Source of the DNA: Streptomyces sp. ML-6
GTDB lineage: Bacteria; Actinomycetota; Actinomycetes; Streptomycetales; Streptomycetaceae
Assembly (NCBI RefSeq): GCF_030116705.1
Contig: NZ_JAOTIK010000001.1
Span: 1,941,001 to 2,005,000, forward strand
DNA: 64,000 bases
Direction of reading: 5' to 3'
Below, piece after piece: positions 26,529 to 34,238 of this stretch; position 1 is the first letter of the stretch; the number at the start of each line of letters is the position of its first letter. A program made the position numbers and the translations under genes. The notes beneath the pieces are model-generated. The model made no database searches. It worked only from the letters and a program-made list of their open reading frames with translations, and was not told the origin of the DNA.

Positions 26529-27884
26529 GTGACCCCTGCCCCGCCCCCGCCCGCCGCGTCCCCGGCGGCCCGGCTCCTCGCCCTGCTGCCCGACCTCACC
26601 CCGCTGCGCTCCCACGCCGACTTCCGGCTGCTGTGGATCCAGGGCCTGGTGACGTACTTCGGCAGCTTCATGGCCCTGATCGCGCTGCCGCTCCAGATCA
26701 AGGAGCTGACGGGTTCCCCGCTGGCCGTCGGCGCGATGGGGGCGGTGGAGCTGGTGCCCCTGGTCGTCTTCGGCCTGTACGGCGGGGCGCTGGCGGACGC
26801 CGTGGACCGCCGCAAGGTGATCCTGGCGACGGAGGCGGGGCTGGGGGTGCTCGCCCTGATCCTCCTGGTCAACGCGGCGCTGCCGAGTCCGATGCTCTGG
26901 CCGCTGTACGTGGTCGCGGCCGGGGTCTCCGCGCTCTCCGGGCTCCAGCGGCCGGCGCTGGACTCCCTGATGGCCCGGATCGTGCCGCACCAGCAGCTGA
27001 CCGCGGCCGCCGCGCTGAACTCGCTGCGCTGGCAGTTCGGCGCGATCACCGGTCCGGCGGTGGCGGGGCTGGTGGTCGCCTACGCCGGGCACGCCACGGC
27101 GTACACGGTCACGGTGGTCACCTTCGCCGTCTCCGTGCTCCTGTGCCTGCGCCTGGCGCCCGCGCCACCCGTCCGGGACAACGCGAAGCCTTCGCTGCGC
27201 GGGATCGTGGAGGGCGCGAAGTACGCCTGGAGCCGGCCGGTGCTGCTGGGGACGTACGCGGTGGACATGGCCGCGATGTTCTTCGCCTTCCCGAACGCGA
27301 TCTTCCCGTTCCTGGCGGACGACCTGGGCGCCGACTGGTCGCTGGGCCTGATGTACGCCGCGGACTCGGTCGGGTCGCTGCTGCTGGGGCTGACCAGCGG
27401 CTGGACGGCGCGGGTGCGGCGGCACGGACTGCTGGTGGTGTTCGGGGCCGCGGTCTGGGGGCTGGCGATCGCGGGGGCCGGGTGGTTCGGCAACGTATGG
27501 CTGGTGCTGGTCTGCCTGGCGGTGGCGGGCGCGGGCGACATGCTCAGCGGGCTCGGCCGCTCCACGATCTGGAACCAGACCATTCCGGAGGAGCTGCGGG
27601 GCCGGCTGGCGGGCATCGAGGTGCTCTCGTACAGCGTCGGACCGCAGCTGGGTCAGGTGCGGGCCGGTGCGATGGCGGGCTGGACGGGGACCAGGGCGGC
27701 GATCTGGAGCGGGGGCGTGGCCTGTGTGGCCTCGGTCGCGCTGCTCGCCGCGACCCTCCCCAAGCTGCTCACGTACGACTCCGAGACCGACGAGGACGCG
27801 GTGCGCAGGCGGGCGCAGCGCGAGGCCGAACAGGTGGAACGGGCCGGGCCGGGCGGCGCGGAGGCCAGTGCCTCCGGCGCCTGA
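26529..27884 (+). CDS. MFS exporter, MFS_3 (EntS-like) family
   Basis: 451 residues, GTG start. About 11-12 hydrophobic segments, with DFRLLWIQGLVTYFGSFM at helix 1, GALADAVDRRKVIL (motif A), ITGPAVAGLVV and EELRGRLAGIEVLSYSVGPQLGQVRAGAMA, all typical of the MFS_3 group that includes enterobactin exporter EntS. A siderophore or drug export role is possible; the iron genes start only 1.4 kb further on, but no iron box was found here. The charged C-terminal tail is cytoplasmic. Confidence 0.83.
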   Translation: MTPAPPPPAASPAARLLALLPDLTPLRSHADFRLLWIQGLVTYFGSFMALIALPLQIKELTGSPLAVGAMGAVELVPLVVFGLYGGALADAVDRRKVILATEAGLGVLALILLVNAALPSPMLWPLYVVAAGVSALSGLQRPALDSLMARIVPHQQLTAAAALNSLRWQFGAITGPAVAGLVVAYAGHATAYTVTVVTFAVSVLLCLRLAPAPPVRDNAKPSLRGIVEGAKYAWSRPVLLGTYAVDMAAMFFAFPNAIFPFLADDLGADWSLGLMYAADSVGSLLLGLTSGWTARVRRHGLLVVFGAAVWGLAIAGAGWFGNVWLVLVCLAVAGAGDMLSGLGRSTIWNQTIPEELRGRLAGIEVLSYSVGPQLGQVRAGAMAGWTGTRAAIWSGGVACVASVALLAATLPKLLTYDSETDEDAVRRRAQREAEQVERAGPGGAEASASGA

Positions 27885-27892
27885 GCGACGGG

Positions 27893-27929
27893 AGCCCGGG
27901 GCCGGCCCCGAAGGACCCGGCCCCGGGCT
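27893..27929. terminator. Bidirectional hairpin between MFS and small-protein genes
   Basis: Perfect 13-base inverted repeat (27893-27905 and 27917-27929) between two convergent genes. Confidence 0.65.
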
Positions 27930-27965
27930 TCCCGGGCGGCTCCGGCCCGGCCGGCCCGGCGTCTT

Positions 27966-28196
27966 TCACGCCTCCGGGTCCGTGGGGGTGTCCCGGTCGT
28001 GCCACTTGGGGTCGTTCTCCCACTCCAGATTCCGTTCCCGCGCGGTGTCCATCGCGTGCTGCGCCTCCTGGCGGGTGGCGTACGGCCCGAAACGGTCCTT
28101 GGCCGGGCACTCGGGGCCCTCCTCGACCTTCTGGTGCTGCAGGCAGTAGAACCATTCACCCGGCTTGCCCACGGTGCGCTTCTTGAACAGGGCCAT
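27966..28196 (-). CDS. Small conserved protein, SPOR-like
   Basis: 76 residues: basic start ([27 protein letters not shown]), two Cys that could bind metal (YCLQH, PECPAK) and a [20 protein letters not shown] segment reminiscent of a SPOR repeat, then acidic/His tail. Streptomycete genomes contain many such proteins annotated as hypothetical or SPOR-domain. AAGGAG lies six bases before the ATG. Divergent from the methionine aminopeptidase gene, 57 bases apart. Function unknown. Confidence 0.75.
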   Translation of the reverse strand: MALFKKRTVGKPGEWFYCLQHQKVEEGPECPAKDRFGPYATRQEAQHAMDTARERNLEWENDPKWHDRDTPTDPEA

Positions 28197-28240
28197 CACG
28201 GCTCCTTCCCTCGGGGCCATGCTGCCCCAAGCGCGCTGGT

Positions 28241-28246
28241 TAGACT
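28241..28246 (+). promoter_or_regulatory. -10 element of the methionine aminopeptidase gene (leaderless)
   Basis: TAGACT ends seven bases before the ATG at 28254; no Shine-Dalgarno sequence. Confidence 0.6.
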
Positions 28247-28253
28247 CGCTGAC

Positions 28254-29111
28254 ATGTCTGGCCAGTCGCTGCTCGTACCCGGGGAGATCACTCCCATCCG
28301 CACCGTTCCCGGAAACATCCGGCGCCCCGAGTACGTGGGCAAGCCGGCCCCGACGCCGTACACCGGTCCGGAGGTCCAGGACGCCGACACCATCGAGCGC
28401 ATGCGCATCGCGGGCCGGATCGCCGCGCAGGCGATGGAGGAGGCCGCGAAGCACATCGCACCGGGCGTCACGACGGACGAACTCGACCGGGTCGCCCACG
28501 AGTTCATGTGCGACCACGGGGCCTACCCGTCGACGCTCGGCTACCGGGGCTTCCCCAAGTCGCTCTGCTCCTCGCTGAACGAGGTGATCTGCCACGGCAT
28601 CCCGGACTCCACGGTGCTGCGCGACGGCGACATCGTGAACCTCGACGTGACGGCGTACATCAACGGCGTGCACGGCGACAACAACGCCACGTACCTCTGC
28701 GGCGACGTGGACGAGGAGTCCCGGCTCCTCGTGGAGCGCACCCGGGAGGCGCTGAACCGGGCCATCAAGGCGGTCCGGCCGGGGCGGCAGGTCAATGTGA
28801 TCGGGCGGGTCATCGAGTCGTACGCCAAGCGCTTCGGCTACGGGGTGGTGCGGGACTTCACCGGGCACGGGATCAATTCCTCGTTCCACTCCGGCCTGAT
28901 CATCCCGCACTACGACAGCCCGCACGCGACCACGGTGATGAAGCCGGGTATGACGTTCACCATCGAGCCGATGCTGACGCTGGGCACCCACGACTACGAC
29001 ATGTGGGACGACGGCTGGACCGTCGTGACGAAGGACCGCAAGCGCACCGCCCAGTTCGAGCACACGCTGGTGGTGACGGACACGGGCGCCGAGATCCTGA
29101 CGCTCCCGTAG
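28254..29111 (+). CDS. map: Methionine aminopeptidase, type Ic
   Basis: 285 residues. Removes the initiator Met co-translationally. The five metal ligands are Asp131, Asp142, His205, Glu238 and Glu269; their spacing (11, 63, 33, 31) is exactly that of E. coli MetAP, and His114 is the conserved active-site His. An N-terminal extension of about 40 residues with Pro-rich [18 protein letters not shown] marks the type Ic group, as in the longer M. tuberculosis enzyme, where it is thought to contact the ribosome. Leaderless start likely. Strong terminator follows. Confidence 0.92.
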   Translation: MSGQSLLVPGEITPIRTVPGNIRRPEYVGKPAPTPYTGPEVQDADTIERMRIAGRIAAQAMEEAAKHIAPGVTTDELDRVAHEFMCDHGAYPSTLGYRGFPKSLCSSLNEVICHGIPDSTVLRDGDIVNLDVTAYINGVHGDNNATYLCGDVDEESRLLVERTREALNRAIKAVRPGRQVNVIGRVIESYAKRFGYGVVRDFTGHGINSSFHSGLIIPHYDSPHATTVMKPGMTFTIEPMLTLGTHDYDMWDDGWTVVTKDRKRTAQFEHTLVVTDTGAEILTLP

Positions 29112-29185
29112 CGGTTCCGCCGGTCGTCCCGCCGGTCGTTCCGCGGAAGTCCCCTGGAAGCCCCACAGAAGTCCATAGAAGTCTC

Positions 29186-29222
29186 GCGGAAGCGGCCGTC
29201 CTCCCCGGGCGGCCGCTTCCGC
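29186..29222 (+). terminator. Terminator after map
   Basis: Perfect 13-base inverted repeat, GCGGAAGCGGCCG at 29186-29198 and its complement at 29210-29222. It is preceded by irregular GAAGT and CCGGTCGT repeats (29115-29185). Confidence 0.75.
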
Positions 29223-29280
29223 ATGTCCGCCCGCGGGCCCTCCACCTCCCCGAGGAGCGGAACCAGGCGTATCGTTTTTA

Positions 29281-29320
29281 CCGACAGCCTGTCGGAAACT
29301 TTCCCGACAGAACGTCGGGA
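29281..29320. promoter_or_regulatory. Two tandem dyads before heme oxygenase
   Basis: First dyad CCGACAG-C-CTGTCGG (29281-29295), second TCCCGAC-N5-GTCGGGA (29302-29320); centres are 23 bases apart, about two helical turns. They share the CCGAC(AG) half-site and lie immediately upstream of the presumed -35. They look like a paired operator for a dimeric regulator, separate from the iron box downstream. Confidence 0.55.
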
Positions 29321-29325
29321 AGCTG

Positions 29326-29355
29326 TTGACTTAGGTAAGCCTAAGTAGCAGGATC
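29326..29355 (+). promoter_or_regulatory. Promoter and iron box of heme oxygenase
   Basis: TTGACT (29326-29331) as -35 and CAGGAT (29350-29355) as -10, 18 bases apart. Between them lies CTTAGG-TAAG-CCTAAG (29330-29345), a dyad matching the core of DtxR/IdeR/DmdR iron boxes. A repressor bound there would block RNA polymerase when iron is plentiful. Confidence 0.6.
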
Positions 29356-29449
29356 GGGGATGTCGACAGCAGCCTCCGCACGGGGGCCGCCGTCGGTGTT
29401 CCCCTCTCTTCCCCGGACTTCCCGTCCCCCTCGGCCCCGGAGGCCCGCC

Positions 29450-30112
29450 TTGGACGCAACCACCGCCACCCCCTTCTCGACGCTCATCCGCACCGCCTCG
29501 CACGAGCAGCACACCGAGGCGGAGACCTCGTCCTTCATGAGTGACCTGCTGGGCGGGCGGCTCGGGGTGGACGCCTACACGCGCTACACCGAGCAGCTGT
29601 GGTTCGTGTACCGGGCCCTGGAGGAAGGCGCGCGGGAGCTGGGCACCGACCCGGTGGCCGGACCGTTCATACGGCCCGAGCTGATGCGCACCGCCGAGCT
29701 GGAGCGGGACCTGGCCCATCTGCGGGGCGCCGACTGGCGCGCGGGCCTGGAGCCGCTGCCCGCCACCGCCGCGTACGCCGCCCGGGTCGCCGAGTGCGCC
29801 CGTTCCTGGCCCGCGGGATACGTCGCGCACCACTACACCCGCTACCTCGGCGACCTCTCGGGCGGCCAGATCATCCGCGACCGGGCGGAGCGCACCTGGG
29901 GCTTCGCGCGAAAGGGCGACGGTGTGCGGTTCTACGTCTTCGAGCAGATCCCCAACCCCGCCTCGTTCAAGCGGGACTACCGCGAGCTGCTGGACGGGCT
30001 GGACGCGGACGACCTGGAGAAGCAGCGCGTCATCGACGAGTGCAAGCGCGCGTTCGCGCTGAACACGGCGGTGTTCCGGGAGCTGGGCGAGGCGTTCCCG
30101 CTCAGCGCGTAG
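29450..30112 (+). CDS. hmuO: Heme oxygenase (biliverdin-producing)
   Basis: 220 residues. Opens heme to biliverdin, CO and ferrous iron. The heme-ligand His is in HEQHTEAETSSFMSDLL (His21 of the TTG-started protein); the distal-helix motif YLGDLSGGQIIR and FYVFEQIPNP, YRELLDGL segments are diagnostic. Start: a TTG at 29450 with GGAGG six bases upstream is preferred over an in-frame ATG at 29360 that would add a Pro/Arg-rich stretch and lacks a Shine-Dalgarno sequence. It is the first gene of the iron/heme region and has an iron box in its promoter. Confidence 0.9.
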   Translation: MDATTATPFSTLIRTASHEQHTEAETSSFMSDLLGGRLGVDAYTRYTEQLWFVYRALEEGARELGTDPVAGPFIRPELMRTAELERDLAHLRGADWRAGLEPLPATAAYAARVAECARSWPAGYVAHHYTRYLGDLSGGQIIRDRAERTWGFARKGDGVRFYVFEQIPNPASFKRDYRELLDGLDADDLEKQRVIDECKRAFALNTAVFRELGEAFPLSA

Positions 30113-30136
30113 CGTCCGGACGGCGCGGCGGACGGT

Positions 30137-30160
30137 GGCGACCGGAGTACGGCGGTCGCC
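30137..30160. terminator. Hairpin between heme oxygenase and PhzF-like gene
   Basis: Eight-base inverted repeat (GGCGACCG at 30137-30144 and 30153-30160) between convergent genes. Confidence 0.45.
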
Positions 30161-30175
30161 CCGCCCGCCGCGTCG

Positions 30176-30928
30176 TCATGCGCCCGGCCCGTGTTCGGCG
30201 CGTGTCCGGCCGGGGCCGGCCAGCGCGACGCGGCCCCCGATCTCCACCGTGCCGTCGGGGGCGGGCGCGGTGAGGATCTGGGAGCCGCGGCCCTGGATGA
30301 TGTTGAGGGCGCGCCCCAGGTGCGCGCTGAGCAGCAGGGCCGCCGCCCCCGTCGCCTCGTCCTCCGCGATCCCCCCGGTGCAAGCCCCGGCTCCACCGGA
30401 GCGGCTGGCGCCGCGCTCATCGATACGCCTGGGGAAGGCCCTCGCCCTGACCCGGCCCGCCGCCTCGTCCTCCCAGGCCCACGCGTACAGCCAGCCCTCG
30501 CCCGGCGGGGGCCCGGTCAGCGCCTCGACCTCGGCGACGGACGCGTACCGTTCCAGCAGGCGCGGCGGCGCCCACTCGGGGCGGGCGGAGATCCAGGTGA
30601 ACTCCCCGTCCTGGCGGGCGAACACGTCCCCCACCGGCAGTTCCAGGATCTCCAGGTCGAGCAGCCAGGCGGCGCCGACGAGCGGATGCCCGGCGAAGGG
30701 GAGGCGGAGCCCGGGGGTGTAGATGTCCACGTGGCCGCGCTCGGGGTCGTCGACGAACACGGTCTCGCTGAACCCGAGTCGGCGGGCCAGCTCCTGCCGG
30801 GACGCCTCGTCGGGGTACGTGCGGCCGTCGCGCACGACCCCGAGGGCGTTGCCGTGCCTGCCGTCGGGGCCGCAGAACACCCGCAGTACGTCGATGCCTG
30901 CGGGCATGTCGAAGTCGCTGTCACTCAC
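30176..30928 (-). CDS. PhzF-family isomerase-like protein
   Basis: 250 residues, shorter than the usual 260-300. PhzF fold markers are GNALGVV, SETVFV (with the Glu used for proton transfer), LPFAGHPLVGAAWLL and DEATGAAALLLSAHL. PhzF proteins isomerise small metabolites; outside phenazine clusters their substrates are mostly unknown. The GTG at 30928 (VSDSDFD) is preferred to an upstream ATG frame. It stands between heme oxygenase and the htaA-like genes but converges on the former and shows no iron box, so it may be unrelated to heme. Confidence 0.8.
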   Translation of the reverse strand: MSDSDFDMPAGIDVLRVFCGPDGRHGNALGVVRDGRTYPDEASRQELARRLGFSETVFVDDPERGHVDIYTPGLRLPFAGHPLVGAAWLLDLEILELPVGDVFARQDGEFTWISARPEWAPPRLLERYASVAEVEALTGPPPGEGWLYAWAWEDEAAGRVRARAFPRRIDERGASRSGGAGACTGGIAEDEATGAAALLLSAHLGRALNIIQGRGSQILTAPAPDGTVEIGGRVALAGPGRTRAEHGPGA

Positions 30929-31013
30929 GTGCGCATTCAAGCATCCGCCCGGGCGCCGGCCGTGCGAACGGTCCGTCACCCGGGCGGGGCCGCCCCCCTT
31001 CGGGGCGGGCGGG

Positions 31014-32615
31014 TCAGGCGGTGCGGCGCCGGCGGGCGGCGACCACGACCCCGGCACCGGCCGCCACGACGACGCCCGAGGCGGCGATCAGCGCACCGGC
31101 CGGGAGGTCGGAGCCGGTGGCGGCGAGGGCACCCGAGCCCCCGACCGTCCCGCCGACCGACCCACCGGTCGATCCGCCGCCCACGCTGCCGCCACCGGTG
31201 GTGGTCGCGGCGCCTCCCGCGGTGCCGGTGCCGCCCGCGGTGCCGGATTCGCCCTCGGCGCCGGGGAGTTCGGCACCCTTTTCGAGGGCGACCGCGATGG
31301 TCGGCGCGTCGAACTGCTCGCCCTTGCGGTACATCCCGGCGAATGCCCCGGCCCCGTCGGCGGTGAGGGTCGCCGGGATGCCGGAGAGCTTCAACACGCC
31401 CTTCTTCGCGGCGAGTTCGCCTGCGGGGAGCTTCAGGTCGGCGACGGCGAGGCCGGTGCGCACCGAGACCTCCTTGGTCTTGCGGTCCTTGGAGGTGACG
31501 TCCGCGACGAGCGTGCCCTTCGTCCCGTTCACCCGGACCTCCAGGTTGGTCAGGGAGAGGTCGAGGGCGTACTCGCCGTTCTCCTCGTGGCCCAGGAAGC
31601 GGACCTTGCCGTCGAACTTCGCGGTGAGGGTCTGCTCAGTGGCGTCGAAGCGGCCGGTGGCGCCGGGGAAGCGGTAGCCGCCGGCGGAGGCGGTGGCCCC
31701 GGCCGTCGTCTCGATCCGGCCCTGGGCGAGCGGGCCCGTGACGTACGCGCGGAACGACTTCTTGACGCCCCAGTCCAGGGTGCCGTCGAGGATCTCGCCC
31801 GGCTCGGCGGCCGGTTCGCCGGAGGAGGAACCGGACGGGTCGGGGGACGGGGCGGTGGACGAGGTGGGGCCGCCGCTCGGCTCCGTGGAGGGGCCGGTGG
31901 AGGGCTTCGTGGACGGTTCCGTGGACGGGCCGGTGGACGGCTTCGTGCTCGGGTCGGGGGACGGGGGTGCGACCGCCTTCACCGAGAGGGTGGCCGGGTC
32001 GAGCGCCTCGCCCTCCTTGTACTGGCCCTGGAACGCCTCGGCGCCGGCCTTCGTCAGCGTCGCCGGGATGTCCGCGAAGACCATCGCGCCGTCCGCGCCC
32101 CGGCCCGGCTTCACCCCGGAGAGGTCCAGGGCCGCGAACCTCACGTCGTCGCTGGTGCCCTTCGGGGTGGTGACGTCCATGGTGATCGCGCCCTCGGCGC
32201 CGGCCGTGGCGAGCTTCACGTCGGAGAGCGTGATGTCGAGCGCGCCGTCGTGGGCGTAGAAGTGGACGCCGCCCCCGAAGGCGGTGTCGGTGGCGTGCGT
32301 GGCCGTGTCGTACGTGCCCTTGCCGTCGGCGAAGGTGAACACGCCGTTGCCGGCTGCCTGGGTGGCTCCGTCCCGGACGGTGATCTTCCCTCCGGAGAAC
32401 GGCGCGGCGAGGTACTTGCGGAAGGACTCCTTGACGCCCCAGTCCAGGGTGCCGTCCTTCAGTTCCAGCTTCGGTGCCGCCGCGGCACCGTCGGCGGTCG
32501 TGGTGGTCGTGGTGGTCGTGGCCGCGGTCGCGGGAAGGACGAGCGCGCTCACGCCGAGGGCGGCCGCCGTGGCGACGGCGGCGGCGAGGGCTATGGGGCG
32601 GCGGGTGGCTGCCAT
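31014..32615 (-). CDS. htaA: Cell-wall heme-binding protein with two HtaA domains and LAXTG anchor
   Basis: 533 residues. Signal peptide (1-32), HtaA domain 1 (about 48-212), Pro/Ser/Thr linker with a PSTxPST repeat (219-262), HtaA domain 2 (about 275-443), Gly/Thr/Ser-rich stalk, then LAATG (497-501), a hydrophobic segment and RRRR. HtaA domains of corynebacteria bind heme with a Tyr-His-Tyr set; here both domains keep Tyr68/His122/Tyr199 and Tyr291/His343/Tyr429 in the matching places. LAXTG is the signal of class E sortases. AGGAG lies about ten bases before the ATG; it follows a second HtaA gene and probably shares its iron-regulated promoter. Confidence 0.88.
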   Translation of the reverse strand: MAATRRPIALAAAVATAAALGVSALVLPATAATTTTTTTTADGAAAAPKLELKDGTLDWGVKESFRKYLAAPFSGGKITVRDGATQAAGNGVFTFADGKGTYDTATHATDTAFGGGVHFYAHDGALDITLSDVKLATAGAEGAITMDVTTPKGTSDDVRFAALDLSGVKPGRGADGAMVFADIPATLTKAGAEAFQGQYKEGEALDPATLSVKAVAPPSPDPSTKPSTGPSTEPSTKPSTGPSTEPSGGPTSSTAPSPDPSGSSSGEPAAEPGEILDGTLDWGVKKSFRAYVTGPLAQGRIETTAGATASAGGYRFPGATGRFDATEQTLTAKFDGKVRFLGHEENGEYALDLSLTNLEVRVNGTKGTLVADVTSKDRKTKEVSVRTGLAVADLKLPAGELAAKKGVLKLSGIPATLTADGAGAFAGMYRKGEQFDAPTIAVALEKGAELPGAEGESGTAGGTGTAGGAATTTGGGSVGGGSTGGSVGGTVGGSGALAATGSDLPAGALIAASGVVVAAGAGVVVAARRRRTA

Positions 32616-32684
32616 GGTGGTGGGACTCCTCTGGGGGACGGAACGGGGTGGAGGAAGGGAAACGGGGGTGGGGCGGGGCGGGTC

Positions 32685-34103
32685 CTAGTCGGCGTTCCGC
32701 CGGGCGCCGCGACGGCGGGCGAGGTACAGGGCGCCCCCGGCGGCGGCGAGTACGGCCGCGCCTCCGATGACCGGGTACAGGCCGGTGCCGGGACCGGAGT
32801 CGGCGGCCGGGGCGGCCTTCTTCACCAGCGGTGCGGACGGCTCGGTGGACTGGTCGGGGGACGGGTCGGGGGCGCTGCCCAGGTCGGGCAGGGCGGGCAG
32901 TTCGGCCCCGGCGTCGACGGCCACGGCCAGCGAGACCGGGTCCATCGCGGTGCCCTTCCGGTAGAGTCCGCCGAACGCCTCGGCGCCCTGGGCGGTGAGG
33001 GTCGCGGGGGCCTCGGTGAGGACCGCGAGGCCGTTCTTCGGCTCGAAGTCCTTCGCGGTGAAGGTGACCAGCGGGACGGCCTTGCGCCGGTCGCCGTCGC
33101 CGCGCACGTCGGCCCGCAGCGTGCCCCTGCCCTTCTCGATCCGGACCGCGACGGCGGACAGTTCCAGATCGAGCCCGTCGGCGGCGGTGAAGCGGACGCT
33201 GCCGGCGAAGTCGGCGTCCAGGGACTGCCCCCGGGGGTCGTACGTGCCCTTGCCGCGCGGGAAGCGGAAGAGCGCGCCGCCGTCCCGGGCGCCGTCGGCG
33301 AGGGTCCATTTCCCCTTGCCGACGGCGCCCGTGACGTATTCGCGGAAGGTGCGGCGGACGCCCCAGTCGACGGCGGCGTCCTCGAAGCGCCCCGCGGCCC
33401 TGCCGGTGCCGCTCTTCTTCGGTTCCGGCTTCTTCTCCTTCTTCTCCGGGGAGGGGGAAGCGGCCGGCTTCCCCGCCGGGGCGGTGCTGTCCACGGAGAG
33501 GCTGACCGGGTCGAGCGGGGTGCCCGCCGTGTAGTAGCCGGCGAACGCCCTGGCACCCTGCGCGGTCAGTGTCGCGGGGACGTCGCGGAGGGCGATGGGG
33601 GTGGAACCGCCCTTCATGTCGATCCCGGACAGGCCGAGCGTGGCGAGCGGCACCTGGGCGGCCGAGGTCACCCGGCCGCTCCCCCGGTCCTTGCTGACCA
33701 TGTCGGCGTACACGGTGCCGCTGCCGCCCGTGATGCGGACGGTGGGGCGGCTGATGGTGAGGTCCAGTTCGTGGCTGCCGTCGGCCTTCCTGTGGCCAAC
33801 GAAGTGAACCCCGCCGGAGAAGGACGAGCCGAAGGCCCCGGTCGCCGGGTCGTAGGAACCGGTGGCGGAGTGGAAGCGGAACCGGCTGCCGCCGGCCGTG
33901 GCGGCGCCGCCGGTCAGGCTCCAACTCCCGTTCGCCACGGGGCCGGTGACATAGCTCTGGAAGGAGGACTTGATGCCCCAGTCCAGCCTGCCGCCCTGCA
34001 CCGGGCGGGCCGCCGCCTGCGCCTCGACGGCCGGGAGCAGGGCCGCCGACACCGTCGCGAGGAGCGCGACGGCGAGTGCGCGGGCAGGTCTGGACGGCAG
34101 CAT
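32685..34103 (-). CDS. Membrane-anchored protein with two HtaA domains
   Basis: 472 residues. Signal peptide (1-31), HtaA domain 1 (36-205; Tyr51, His104, Tyr191), a Lys/Glu/Pro linker (208-232), HtaA domain 2 (240-397; Tyr256, Tyr381) and a C-terminal transmembrane helix (443-462) with RRRGARR. Domain 2 has Ala308 where the other three HtaA domains of this locus have the presumed axial His. No LAXTG is present, so it stays in the membrane. It would relay heme from the wall to the HmuT lipoprotein encoded divergently. First gene after the iron box at 34128-34146. Confidence 0.87.
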   Translation of the reverse strand: MLPSRPARALAVALLATVSAALLPAVEAQAAARPVQGGRLDWGIKSSFQSYVTGPVANGSWSLTGGAATAGGSRFRFHSATGSYDPATGAFGSSFSGGVHFVGHRKADGSHELDLTISRPTVRITGGSGTVYADMVSKDRGSGRVTSAAQVPLATLGLSGIDMKGGSTPIALRDVPATLTAQGARAFAGYYTAGTPLDPVSLSVDSTAPAGKPAASPSPEKKEKKPEPKKSGTGRAAGRFEDAAVDWGVRRTFREYVTGAVGKGKWTLADGARDGGALFRFPRGKGTYDPRGQSLDADFAGSVRFTAADGLDLELSAVAVRIEKGRGTLRADVRGDGDRRKAVPLVTFTAKDFEPKNGLAVLTEAPATLTAQGAEAFGGLYRKGTAMDPVSLAVAVDAGAELPALPDLGSAPDPSPDQSTEPSAPLVKKAAPAADSGPGTGLYPVIGGAAVLAAAGGALYLARRRGARRNAD

Positions 34104-34127
34104 GGAACCCCTCCGAGGTCTGGAAAG

Positions 34128-34146
34128 TCAGGTAAGGCTAACCTAA
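34128..34146. promoter_or_regulatory. DtxR/IdeR/DmdR-type iron box between htaA-like and hmuT genes
   Basis: Read on the minus strand, TTAGGTTAGCCTTACCTGA matches the 19-base streptomycete DmdR1 consensus as I recall it (TTAGGTTAGGCTCACCTAA) at 16 positions. It lies 25 bases upstream of the htaA-like start and about 93 before hmuT, so one repressor site could govern both divergent transcripts. Confidence 0.8.
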
Positions 34147-34238
34147 GCTACACATGTCTCGCGGTGGTACCCCCTTTCACCACATCACTCGCGAACCATG
34201 ACCAACGCCCCACCGCAGAACGACAGGACGGTGCCCCA

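Noticed and set aside
29360..29449. ATG start 90 bases upstream for heme oxygenase
   Set aside because: It would add a Pro/Arg-rich tail unlike the family and lacks a Shine-Dalgarno sequence, while the TTG at 29450 has GGAGG six bases before it.
30723..34238. A plus-strand frame running through the PhzF-like and HtaA genes into hmuT
   Set aside because: Only the last 366 codons (hmuT) are coding; the preceding part is antisense to the HtaA genes.
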